From Lepus europaeus (taxonomy: Eukaryota > Chordata > Mammalia > Lagomorpha > Leporidae): a DNA stretch of 64,000 nucleotides. The notes under the pieces were generated by a model. The model searched no databases. It was not told the DNA's origin and saw only the letters and a program-made list of their open reading frames with translations. Position numbers and translations under genes: made by a program. The stretch is taken from positions 25,811,858-25,875,857 of the forward strand of contig NC_084835.1 of assembly GCF_033115175.1 (NCBI RefSeq), written 5' to 3'. Shown piece after piece: positions 11,328 through 22,240 of this stretch (the stretch's first letter is position 1; each line of letters begins with the position of its first letter).

Positions 11328-11524
11328 GGGGACATTGAGCCCAGCGGGTAAGGCACCAGTGAAGCTGCCCACATCCCACACGGGTCCGAGTCCTCCTCCC
11401 TTCTGCTTCCTGCTACTGTGGACTCCGGGTAGCCGCTGTTGATGGCTCAAGGGTTTGGGTGCCTGCCACCCCCATGGGAGATCGGGATTGAGTTCCCTTC
11501 TCCCGCCACTGTGGGCATTTGGAC
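11328..11524 (+). mobile_element. C-SINE, forward, truncated
   Basis: A weak copy: CCCAGCGGGTAAGGC head and CTCAAGGGTTTGGGTGCCTG middle, ending near CCACTGTGGGCATTTGG. Confidence 0.6.
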
Positions 11525-11950
11525 AGGCACTCTGGGGTGCTGCTCCGCATCAGATCCACTGACTCCTGTCTCTAAACAAGACTCTGGTGCTCAGGTTGCT
11601 CGCTCCGACTCCTTCCCCAAGGACTGTAGAGACTGGCCTCTATTGCTTAGCAGGCCCTGCCTGGGCACCTCAAATCAGAGCAGAGAACCAGGGGGTCTGG
11701 CTTTGTCTAGACCATGCTGGCAGGGCCCTCAGGGCCAGCACAGGGCTCGCAGGCAGCCCACAAGGCAGGGCCCCTTAGCATAGCAACAGCAGGGACAGGG
11801 CGGGCGCCACGCCTCCTGGGGTGGGGATGCAGCCAGAGCAGGAGCCTAGGGACAGCTGCTGTGCCTGCCGCCTCCTCCCTGGGGACTGAACACTTCCCAG
11901 GAGAAGCAGGCAGGGCCAGGGCAGGGGAGCCTGGAGGGAGGGCTGCCCCT
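11525..11950. other. Unassigned GC-rich intergenic DNA
   Basis: Open frames of about 100 codons occur on both strands here because of high GC, but none has a domain or splice context that I recognise. Confidence 0.3.
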
Positions 11951-11954
11951 CTGC

Positions 11955-12252
11955 ACTAGAGTGAGGTGGGGGGGGGGGGGGGGAGGGAGGCCGGTCTTCC
12001 ATTTGCTGGTTCACTCTCCAAATAGCTGCACTGGCTAGGGCTGGGCAAGGCCAAAGGCAGAAGCCTGGAACTCCATCCAAGTCTCCCATGTTGGGGTGAC
12101 AGGGACCCAGATACTTGGACCAAATTCCGCTGCTTTCCCAGGCACATTAGCCGGGAGCAGGATGGGAAGTGAAGCAGCCAGGCCTCAAATCAGTGCTTGA
12201 ATATGGGATGCCAGGGTTGCAAGCAACAGCTTAACCTGCATCAGTGCCAGTG
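11955..12252 (-). mobile_element. C-SINE, reverse, with G16 run
   Basis: The GA block has become a run of 16 G (11968-11983). It then reads CTTCCATTTGCTGGTTCACTC to GCTTAACCTGCATC. It abuts the left edge of the duplicated IQCF-A locus. Confidence 0.82.
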
Positions 12253-12507
12253 CAATTTTCACAATTCTGTATTCTCCGGTAACCACCACCCCAAACAAGC
12301 TGACAATTACTTGTTTTCTTTGTGGTGTTTGCAGGAGATCCCTCTTACATCCCCAGCCTAGTCTGAGTTATCAGTAGCTTTGCCTGCTCTTGCATTTGTC
12401 AGTGACATCACCCTGCAGGTCGTCTTTTCTGCCAAGCGCCTTTCCGTCAGCACCATGCTGCTGAGATTCATCCACGTTATTTGGTGAGTTCATGTGCACC
12501 TGATATT

Positions 12508-12808
12508 TTAATGATTTTATTTATGTGAGACGTAGAGTTACAGACAGAGGGAGAGGCAGAGAGGTCTTCCATCCGTTGGTTCACTCCCCAAATGGCCGCA
12601 ACGGCTGGAGCTGCACCAGGAGCCAGGAGCTTCCTCCCGGTTTCCCATGTGGGTGCAGAGGCCCAAAGACCTGGGCCATCTTATGCTTTCCCAGGCCACA
12701 GCAGAGAGCTGGATTGGAAAAGGAGCAGCCGGGACTAGAACCGGTGCCCATGTAGGATGCCAGTGCTGCAGGCGGAGGATTAACCCACTGTGTCATGGCG
12801 CCAGCCCC
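12508..12808 (-). mobile_element. C-SINE, reverse, copy-A specific
   Basis: Flanked by GCACCTGAT and GTACCTGAT, a target-site repeat. The matching site at about 35118 in the duplicate locus has a single intact copy, so it is the empty site. Confidence 0.93.
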
Positions 12809-13041
12809 TGTACCTGATTTCTGAGTCTCATTCCATTCTGTGAGTAGCCAGAACAGCCCTGTCTCCTCACTTGTAGGCACACCTTTGGGGTGTTCCAGCT
12901 CTGACCTGCTGGACACAGCTGCTGTGAACACTCAGGCACAAGTAGTTGTGATCACACGTTTTCACATCTCATCTCTATACCTAGGAGTGGAACTGCTCAT
13001 CATAGGTTAGCTACACATTTCACTGTATTAGAAACTGCCAG

Positions 13042-13676
13042 GGCTGGCATCGTGGCGCAGTGGGTTAATGCTCCACCTGCAACACCAGCATCCTATATGG
13101 GTGCCGGTTCGAGTCCTGGCTGCTCCTCTTCCAATCTAGCTCTCTGCTATGGCCTGGGAAAGCAATAGAAGATGGCCCAAGTCCTTGGGTCCCTGCACCT
13201 GTGTGGGAGACCAGGAGGAAGCTCCTGGCTCTTGGCTTTAGATTGGCGCAGCTCTGGCCATTGCGGCCATTTGGGGAATGGACCAGCAGATGGAAGACTT
13301 TGTCTCTCTCTCCCTCTGCCTCTCTGTAGCTCTGCCTTTCAAATAAATAAATAAATAAATAAATATTTTTTAAGATTTACCTATTTATTTGAAAGAGTTA
13401 GAGAAGGGAAGTAGAGAGAGAGGTTTTCCATCCCCTGGTTCACTCCCCAATTGGCTGCAATGGCCAGAGCTGTGCCAATCCAAAGCCAGGAGCTTCTTCC
13501 AGGGGCTCAAGTACTTGGGCCATCTTCTCTTGCTTTCCCAGGCCATAGCAGAGAGCTGGATTGGAAGTGGAGCAACCGGGACTTGAACCAGTGCCCACAT
13601 GGGATGCCAGCATTGCAGGCAGCAGCTTTACCTGCTACACCACAGCGCCAGCCCCAATAAATAAATCTTTAAAAAA
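13042..13676 (+). mobile_element. C-SINE, forward, split by another C-SINE in its tail
   Basis: Head GGGCTGGCATCGTGGCGCAG to tail AAATAAATAAATAAATAAAT at about 13370. The tail resumes as AATAAATAAATCTTTAAAAA at 13656 after the reverse copy at 13371-13655. Confidence 0.92.
13371..13655 (-). mobile_element. C-SINE, reverse, nested in a SINE tail
   Basis: Starts AGATTTACCTATTTATTTG and ends CCACAGCGCCAGCCCC. With the 13042 copy it forms a tail-to-tail inverted pair of about 300-base arms. Confidence 0.93.
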
Positions 13677-13677
13677 A

Positions 13678-14066
13678 TTCTGTTGCAAACTTAATCTTCC
13701 TCATCTATATTTGGTCCCATTGTTTAACTGAAATCTGTGTAACTGAATTCTCTGTCATTGGATATTGAATTTTTCTCAATTTTATGTTTCATCAATTAGA
13801 CTGAATTTTTCTGCAGGACAATGGCCTAGGTCCTTGGGCCCCTGCCACCTATATGGCAGACCCGGAAGAAGCTCCGGGCTCCTGGCTTCAGCCTGGCCCA
13901 GCCCTAGTCATTGCAGCCATTTGGGGAATGAACCAACAGATGGAAGGTCCTTTTTTTTTTTTTTTTTTTTTAAAAAAAAGAATTTTGCTGTAAACTTATT
14001 CTTCCTCATCAATATTTAATTCCATGGTTTAACTGAAATTTATGTGGTTGAATTCTCTATCAAGAG
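13678..14066. repeat. Local tandem duplication in IQCF-A locus
   Basis: Bases 13678-13762 (TTCTGTTGCAAACTTAATC onward) recur at 13982-14065 (TTTGCTGTAAACTTATTC onward) at roughly 80-85% by eye, whereas copy B has one version at about 35583-35675. The truncated SINE lies between the two. Confidence 0.75.
13815..13975 (+). mobile_element. C-SINE, forward, 5' truncated
   Basis: Begins at ATGGCCTAGGTCCTTGGGCC, lacking the head, and ends in T20 then A8. Confidence 0.85.
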
Positions 14067-14401
14067 AGGCTTCAATTGTCTTAATTTTGTGGTTTCATCT
14101 AAGGAATCAAAATAATTAGCTATAAACACTTTTGTGTCAATGAGCCTTGCTTTCATAGCTAAATGTTAGGAAAGAATGGACAAGAATATCTATAATTTTC
14201 TCTGTCATTGTTGGGGGCCAGCGTGATGCCCGAGTCATAGTTACCCTTATGACATCATCACTCTTCCCACCTCCACTCTTCCTGCCAGAGCCCTGGCCGC
14301 AAGGGTGCAGACCTGAGCATGATGGATCCATCTGGCTCCTAACCATGGGCCATGTAGGGGATTGCAGACCTGAGGGGATTCGAACCATCCATTTCTAAGT
14401 C

Positions 14402-16103
<1,702 letters not shown>

Positions 16104-16730
16104 CCAGGTCTGCTCCAACCACGTATCGCTGGGTCTCTGTGTTACCCTAACTTCAGGAGGTCCCCGTCTCAGTGAAGGGTCAGGGAGAATGGTGGCAGCC
16201 CCGTGGCAGCTCACGAGTTGGCTTAGAGCAGTCAGAGGCGTTGTCTGGGGTCCTAGGGGCAGAAGGGGTTGAAAGCCCTGTGCTGGAAGAGTAGGACTTG
16301 AGATTGATTAGTAATGTCTGCCCTGGGCAGTGGGCTGGGACTGCAGTATTTGTCTATTTTCTGGCCCTCCCATGATAAAGTGAGCTCCAGGAAAGCAAGA
16401 CTGTAGGGCTACAACCTAGAAGAGTGCCTGACAATAGTGGTTCGTGTTCTCGTGTGTGTGTATGTACAGGTATACATATTTGTATATTTTTAAAATTTTT
16501 GTTCACTGTCATTAAGATGTTATGCTGCAAACAAAAGCTTTATTGGATAGACAAAGACTTATCTACTTGGGCTAGTTATAAACTGGCAGAATAATCTTTC
16601 AAACAACATACATGAAGTTCCATAAAATCATCAAAATTCAACAGTAAAAGCCGTAAAAGTAAACGGTAAACCAGAATCCAAATGGAAAATTCATGTGGCC
16701 CTGGGTGGGCAAGCAGTGGTTTACAGAATT
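16104..16730. other. 3' flank of copy A, then unassigned AT-rich DNA
   Basis: Up to about 16355 this matches the flank of copy B. Beyond that is AT-rich sequence (GTGTGTGTGTATGTACAGGT at 16453, then poly-AT words) that looks like degenerate repeat but is not identified. Confidence 0.5.
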
Positions 16731-16732
16731 AC

Positions 16733-17370
16733 GAAATCAGAGCCGGGGTTGTGGCAGAGTGGGTTAAGCTGCCATCTGCAATGCGTGCATCCCATATGGG
16801 CACCAATTTGAGTCCTGGCTGCTCTGCCTCCCAAGCAGCTCCCTGCTAATGACCTGGGAAAGCAGCAGAAGACAGCCCAAATGCATGGTTCCCTGCCACT
16901 CATGTGGGAGACCAGGATGGAGTTCCAGGCTCCTGGAATGTCCCAGCCCCAGTCATTGTAGTCATTTGGGGGGGAGAATCTCTCTTTAAATATTTGTTTA
17001 TTTGAAAGGCAGAGTAACAGGGAGAGAGGGAGGTAAAGAGAGAAATCTCCCATCTCCTGGTTCTCTTCAAATGGTCTGAACAGTCAGGGCTGGGCCAGGC
17101 TGAAGCCAAGAGCCTGGAACTTTATCCACATCTCCCACATGGGTGCAGGGGCCCAAGTACTTGGGCCATCTGCCACTGCTCTCCCATGCGCACAGCAGGG
17201 AGCTGGATCAAAGTGGAGCAGCCAGGACTCCAGCAGGCACTCATGGAATGCTGCTGTCGCAGACAGAGGCTTAACCCACTGTACCACAATGCTGGCCTGT
17301 GTCTCCCCCTCACTCTCTTCCCCCCATCTCTGGAACTGGCTGTCAAATGAATGAATATTTTTAAAAAATT
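16733..17370 (+). mobile_element. C-SINE, forward, split by a reverse C-SINE
   Basis: Head AGAGCCGGGGTTGTGGCAGA runs to CATTTGGGGGG at about 16973. The tail resumes at 17300 (CTCCCCCTCACTCTCTTCC, TGTCAAATGAATGAATA). Confidence 0.85.
16978..17298 (-). mobile_element. C-SINE, reverse, nested
   Basis: CTCTTTAAATATTTGTTTATT to CTGTACCACAATGCTGGCC. It sits inside the 16733 copy. Confidence 0.88.
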
Positions 17371-17391
17371 ACAAAATGGAAATAGCAGTAT

Positions 17392-17598
17392 TTGACCTTG
17401 TTGATGTTACAGAAATCTGTGGAATTAAAGATCCTTGTGAATGAGGTTTACAGGCAGGTGGCGGCCTGGGAAAGGACATTGACAAAATGTTTATCCAGCG
17501 TGGGGCTGTCCACGGAAGCCATTCACGAGAATGTTGAGGACACAATTGGAAGGGAGGCCCAGGACAAAATCCAGAAATGGACACAAAGATGCCAATAG
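17392..17598 (+). other. 68-codon open frame of unknown status
   Basis: The frame encodes a polar, helix-prone peptide (SVELKILVNEVYRQ, then ENVEDTIGREAQDKIQKW). A pyrimidine-poor but possible acceptor, GATGTTACAG, precedes AAATCTGTGG, so it could be an exon or an old pseudogene fragment. I do not recognise a family, there is no partner exon, and no frame bias can be measured by eye. Confidence 0.25.
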
Positions 17599-17599
17599 C

Positions 17600-18488
17600 C
17601 AGCATGAAGCAGTATCAGGAGCCGGGAGGTCCCTCCCTCGGACTTGACCATGAACCCCCACTCAGCTCAAGGAAGGAGCATGATGCCGCTAGCGCTACTT
17701 TTCCCAAGATGAAACGGACACTCAGAGGCTGAGAAACTTGCCCGTGTCCACTGTGTCCCAGCTGGAATCCCCGTGGTCACGCGTCCCTGTCAGAGAAGCA
17801 CACACCGCAACCGCCAGGGGGCGCCACTTTGCATCGCTCAGCGAGTGCGTGCTAGGCGCGAGGCAGGGGCTCCCCAGGGGCTGCCCCCGTGCTGAGACAT
17901 CTGTCAGGACTGCTAGGGCATGGAGTGGCTGCCTGCTTTAGGACTCGGCCCTGCACACCAGACGTCCCCTGTGGCTACGCAGAGACTGGAGGAGGCTGCC
18001 AATTCAGCATCATCAGAGGTGACTCCAAGTTAACTCATGGATGGAGAAGGTAGGAGAAAAACCAATGGAACATGCTGGATGTGGGTGCCTGGCAGTCATC
18101 TGCTGAGCAGAGAAATGAGCCCAGGCCCAATCTTAGGGCATTGGGGTGTGCCCCTGGAAGGTCATCCCCTGGGTGTGTTGTTATGAAAGCCTAAGACCTC
18201 TTTCCAGGCTCCCCTCCTAAACACCGTCAATGGATTCAGTTTCCAACCTCTTCATGCCATTTGCTTATGACCGTGGGGCTTTAAGTGCCATAAGAGTTCA
18301 GTACCAAATCAGATTTGGTCCACAGCCCACAGGGAAGGCGCTGGCATCTGAGGGTGCTCCCAGCGCGGTGCCAGTAGTGCTCACATAGTCACAATGATGT
18401 CAACCCCGACGGCAGCTTGACCTAAATGACCAAGCACCTCACCAGGGGGATGAGGGGGGCAGAGTGGAGTTCCCTGCAGAGACGCAGG
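17600..18488. other. Non-repeat intergenic DNA between copy A and the IQCF3-like remnant
   Basis: No SINE or LINE is visible, which is unusual for this window. It holds the strong CTCF-like motif at 17811. No gene is recognised. Confidence 0.45.
17811..17825 (+). promoter_or_regulatory. Strong CTCF-like motif
   Basis: CCGCCAGGGGGCGCC followed by ACTTTGC fits the CTCF core CCASYAGRKGGCRS with one G for A at position 3. It is GC-rich, lies in a repeat-free island and points rightwards. Confidence 0.6.
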
Positions 18489-18489
18489 A

Positions 18490-20135
18490 AGCTACGTGGC
18501 AGCAAGTGGACAGACAGTGCCCTGAGAGGCACAGGCCCCGCCACGGCGGAGACCGTGGTCTGGGGAGCAGCCCGCAGCACTGCTCCCCTGGGAGACACGG
18601 CCACTGCCGCCCCCAGAGCAGTCCTCAGGGCCGGGGCCCCTCGCAGACTCAGCAACCCAGATGGGAAAGTGCCTCGGGCTGTGAAGTTTCAGACACAGAA
18701 TGCAAAGTTGGTTTTAAGGAACAGAGGCTGTGAACTAAGCCACCCAGCAGCCACGAGGAGGGCAGGGGGAGGGGGTAGACTGGCCCCTGTGTCTCCATCA
18801 GGACCCCTCCTGGCCCCGTGGGCTCTCTGTAACAGCAGGACTCCGCCATCTGCAGAGACGGGCGCCACGGCAGAAAGCCCGGGATGTGGGGGACAGCCCA
18901 TGCCAGCTGCCAGCACAGTGGCCAGGCGGGAGCCGCTCTGCCCAGTGCCTGCCCACAGCGTGGGCCTGTGAGTGGGCCATGCCGGAGGTCACACTGGGGA
19001 AAGGACAGACTGCCACGGGCAGTGATCCCTCGGAGGACTCTGGTCCCCCTGCGGCAGGAGGGAAACGGGCAGGTGTCTCCCCTTCACCCGACAGCTTGGA
19101 GCTGGGGAAGACAACCGGGCCGCTGGTCACAGCTGCCCTTGTGATGTCGTGGCCGGCTCCTCCACACCCTTGCCGGCACTGCCAGCATTAAGGGAGCAGC
19201 GACCATCAGGGGAGGATGACCTGAACCACTACCTCTGACCATGGGAAGCCTTTGCTGTGTAAGATTGGGTCACAGGCACTGCCCTGGGCAGGGAGGGGCG
19301 GGGGTGGTGCTCCGTGTATAGGGAAGCAGTGTTGATGTCTGGGGACCCCAGGAAAAGTGGGGAGCAGAGGCTGTGGGGACTTAGCCCAGAGGCTGGTCCT
19401 CACCCCTGCTCCCTGCCCCACTCTGATTGCAGAAGCCTCAGCCAGAAGAGAAAGTGACACCCGAGAAGGTAGGTGGGGCCCTGGATAGAAGGGTGCCTGC
19501 AAGCGGAGGCTCCATCGCGGGTCCCACGGGGGCTGGCTCAGCCTCGCTCTCCTGTCCCCTGGTCCCCTCGCTGTGCTGGGTGTGGAGACGGACAGGACGG
19601 GGAGGCGGGGAGAAGGATGTGCACAGGCCCCACGGCGGGCGAGGAACAACACAGCGGGGACTGGGGAAGGGTGGGCCTGGCCCATGAGGATGTGGAGTGA
19701 CAGAGGTGGGAGTGGAAGTAGAAGTGTGGGGAGGGCAAGACCCCAGAGGCCAGCACGGGGGCTGCAGGAGCAGGGCAGCCGAGGTGAGGCTTTGGGGTTG
19801 CAAAGAGCTCCCCCTGCTCCATGAACCTGTGGGGTTCTCAGGTCAAGAGCAGTCCCAATGTATCCACGAGAGACTGTGACTCGGGGGACGAGCAGAGGCA
19901 AAACCCGCCCATAGTTCCTGGGTCCTCAGAATCCCCGGGTGACGGGCTGAAGGCTAAGGGAGCCCCATGTGTGTGACGGTGACAAATTCACAGGCAGTCC
20001 TCTGCCTCACTTGGCTGGCTGCGTCTTGCACGGCTCCGCCAGAGCGAAAGGCTCCCCAGGGTGCTGCGCCCGAGCAGGCCCACACGGCCGTCAGCTCTTG
20101 CACACACGGGCCCCGTGTTCAGCACCTTGAACGCT
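18490..20135 (+). repeat. IQCF3-type duplication, copy 1
   Basis: It aligns with 59344-60965 onward. From 18496 to about 19186 the two are about 98-99% identical by eye. From there through the first exons and introns identity drops to roughly 75-80%, and in the last exon it breaks down. Confidence 0.9.
19241..20135 (+). pseudogene. IQCF3-like paralogue, front exons preserved, IQ exon decayed
   Basis: First coding exon 19241-19258 reads MGSLCC with donor GTAAGA. Second exon 19433-19468 reads KPQPEEKVTPEK with acceptor GATTGCAG and donor GTAGGT; both keep phase 0. The third exon aligns only in scraps: at about 20024 TTGGCTGGCTGCGTCTTGC lacks the acceptor AG of IQCF3 (TTGGTTAG), and GAGCAGGC...GGCCGTCA and CCGTGTTCAGC match exon-3 words separated by large deletions. 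All IQ helices are missing. The two front exons could still splice to a more distant IQ exon, for instance that of copy B, but nothing in the sequence proves it. Confidence 0.7.
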
Positions 20136-20139
20136 GATG

Positions 20140-20835
20140 GGGTGGTGGGGGCTCGCAGACCTTGCCCCCACCGCCAGTGACAACCACCCCACCCCGGCCA
20201 TCCACTCCTAGGATCGTCACAAAGGGGTGCTTGAAGGAGGTGGAAGGATACTTTAAAAAAAGTGAGCCATCACAGACGGGCTCCTTAGCAATAATAATGA
20301 ACACGGAGAAAGTATGTGGAAAAAAATGCACGATACCATCATTTTAGTCATTACACTGAGCACATGTGGTACAAGTGCCATTTCCTATAAGAGTGTCTAC
20401 ACGCTTATTCTCAATCCATCACTCACAGGTGGGCTGTGTTTAATCCCAATGGTAACCCAGATGGAGCCAAAGGCGGCAGGAAACCGTGACAGTCAAGGAC
20501 AGGACAAACCTACACATACAAACACACACCCCCGGCGCCACCACACAGAGCTCTTTCTAGCCAGAAAAGGAGAAAGCGTTTAGGTGATTGCTGCTCTACT
20601 CCTAGTTAAACTCAACGGGAATCCTGCGGCCCTGGCCAGCTAAGGCAGCGTGGGGAGCCCAGAGGCCCTGGGCAGGCCCAGGGCTGCAGCGAGGCCCCCA
20701 CCCCTGCTGCTGGCTGTTGTCGGAGAAGATGGAGTAGGCGGCTCGCTTCCGAGGGTGGGGAAGATTGACGTGCGTGCCACGTGGACTCTCCCAGGCCCCG
20801 GCCCCGTAAGTCCCTCAATGTATTTAGATCGTAGC
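20140..20835. other. Unassigned intergenic DNA
   Basis: GC-rich blocks alternate with a more AT-rich part at 20270-20420. No gene or named repeat was identified. Confidence 0.3.
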
Positions 20836-20837
20836 TG

Positions 20838-21310
20838 ACTTTTTTCCCACCAGGATTTTGTTGTTACAAGCCCTGTGCGTGCTTTCTTAGGTTGACAAGC
20901 AGACATTTCTCTTATTAGGGCTCTCTGAATGCAGTGAGGCTGTTTTCATTGTTGGTATGCACAGCTAGGGTTTCGTCTGTCTGGTACCTGAGGCCTCTCT
21001 GAACACTGCCTGTTTGGAAGACAGCATTTGGTTGGTTTTTCTGGGTTACTGAGGATTCTGTGTATTCAATCATGTCATCAGTTTGCTTTCTTACTTGATG
21101 GTCTGTCTTCTGTTTGGTTTTCTTGTCTTTCCGGCTGCGTGGGCAGTCACTTTGAGGACTGTGTTAAAGATCAGTGGGAGCTGACATCCTTACCTTATTC
21201 CCATTTACTGGGAGAATATGGAGTCTTTCACTGGCAAGTATAATGTGAATGGCAAGGGTTTTATTGTGCTCTTTTTCAAATTGAGGAAATACTTTTATAC
21301 TTTTAAAAAA
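20838..21310 (-). mobile_element. Old L1 fragment, antisense, left part of a split element
   Basis: Words such as GATTTTGTTGTTACAAGCCC, GGTTTTTCTGGGTTACTGAG and CAAGTATAATGTGAATGGCAAGG are in complement L1 ORF2 order. The element resumes at about 27537. Confidence 0.65.
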
Positions 21311-21320
21311 TACTTATATA

Positions 21321-21324
21321 CACA

Positions 21325-21368
<44 letters not shown>

Positions 21369-21369
21369 A
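21321..21369. repeat. (CA)n(TA)n microsatellite
   Basis: About 17 CA units with one T interruption, then seven TA units, directly before the tail complement of a reverse SINE. Confidence 0.97.
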
Positions 21370-21666
21370 TTATTTATTTGAAAGAGTTACACAGAGAGGA
21401 GAGGCAGACAGAGAGAGGTCTTCCATCAGCTGGTTCACTCCCCAACCAGCTGCCACGGCCAGATCTGTGCCAATCCAAAGCCAGGAGTCTTTTCTGGGTC
21501 TCCTACATGCGTACAGGGGCCCAAGGACTTGGGCCATCTCCTGCTTTCTCAGGCCATAACAGAGAGCTGGATGGAAAGTGGAGCAGCCTGGTCTCAAACC
21601 GGTACCCATATCAGATGCCGGCACTGCAGGCGGCAGCTTTACCCCCTATGCTACAGCGCCGGCCCC
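21362..21666 (-). mobile_element. C-SINE, reverse
   Basis: TAATTATTTATTTGAAAGAG to CTACAGCGCCGGCCCCTG. Its A-rich tail abuts the CA/TA repeat, which probably grew from it. Confidence 0.93.
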
Positions 21667-21671
21667 TGTTA

Positions 21672-21865
21672 CCTTATTAGGCAGAGATAGACAGAGTTCC
21701 CATTTTCTGGTTCTCACTCCTCACATTTCTACAAAGGCTGTGGCAGGGCCAGGCCAAAGCCAGAGAAGCTAGGAACTCAATCCAGATCTCCCACATGAGC
21801 TGCAGGGACCCAACAATTTGAGCCTTCATCTGCTGCTTCCAGCAGTGTGCATCAGCAGAAAACTG
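21672..21865 (-). mobile_element. C-SINE, reverse, truncated
   Basis: CAGAGATAGACAGAGTTCCC through GGCCAGGCCAAAGCCAG to GCAGTGTGCATCAGCAG. The head is missing. Confidence 0.75.
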
Positions 21866-21916
21866 GTCTGTTCCTATTTTTGAGGTTTTGTTTGTTTGTT
21901 TGTTTTAAGAAAGCTT

Positions 21917-22240
21917 TTATTTGGGGCCAGCGCTGTGGCACAGTGGGTTAATGCTGTGGCCTAAAGCGCCAGCATCCCATATGGGAGCCGGTTCAAGACC
22001 CGGCTGCTCCACTTCCCATCCAGCTCTCTGCTATGGCCTGGGATAGCAGTGGAGGATGTCCAAGTCCTTGGGCCCCTGCACCCACGTGGGAGACCTGGAG
22101 GAAGCTCTTGGCTTCGGATCGGCGCAGTTACGGCTGTTGTGGCCAATTGGGGAGTGAACCATGGGATGGACGACCTCTCTGTCTCTCCTCTCACTTTGTA
22201 ACTCTGACTTTCAAGTAAACAAATTTTTTTTAACAAAGCA
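21917..22240 (+). mobile_element. C-SINE, forward, in the L1 3' end
   Basis: GGGGCCAGCGCTGTGGCACAG to CAAGTAAACAAATTTTTTTT. AAGAAAGCTTTTATTT before and AAGCAAGCTTTTATTT after are a near-perfect 16-base target-site repeat. Confidence 0.95.

Larger units (their letters stand above)
12258..14170 (-). mobile_element. Old L1 fragment, antisense, within IQCF-A locus
   Basis: CTATACCTAGGAGTGGAACTG and CATTGTTTAACTGAAATC-type words are in the complement order of L1 ORF2 3' sequence. The same fragment exists at 34877-35800, so it predates the locus duplication. Confidence 0.65.

Noticed and set aside
18426-18971. 181-codon frame on + with a nearly identical frame at 59339-59818
   Set aside because: The two frames look conserved only because the DNA was homogenised. 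The translation is low-complexity Ala/Pro/Arg and no IQCF gene has such an exon. It remains possible as 5' UTR.
19206-19901. 231-codon open frame on -
   Set aside because: It is antisense to the front exons of the IQCF3-like copy and its intron; the proline/serine-rich translation is a GC artefact.
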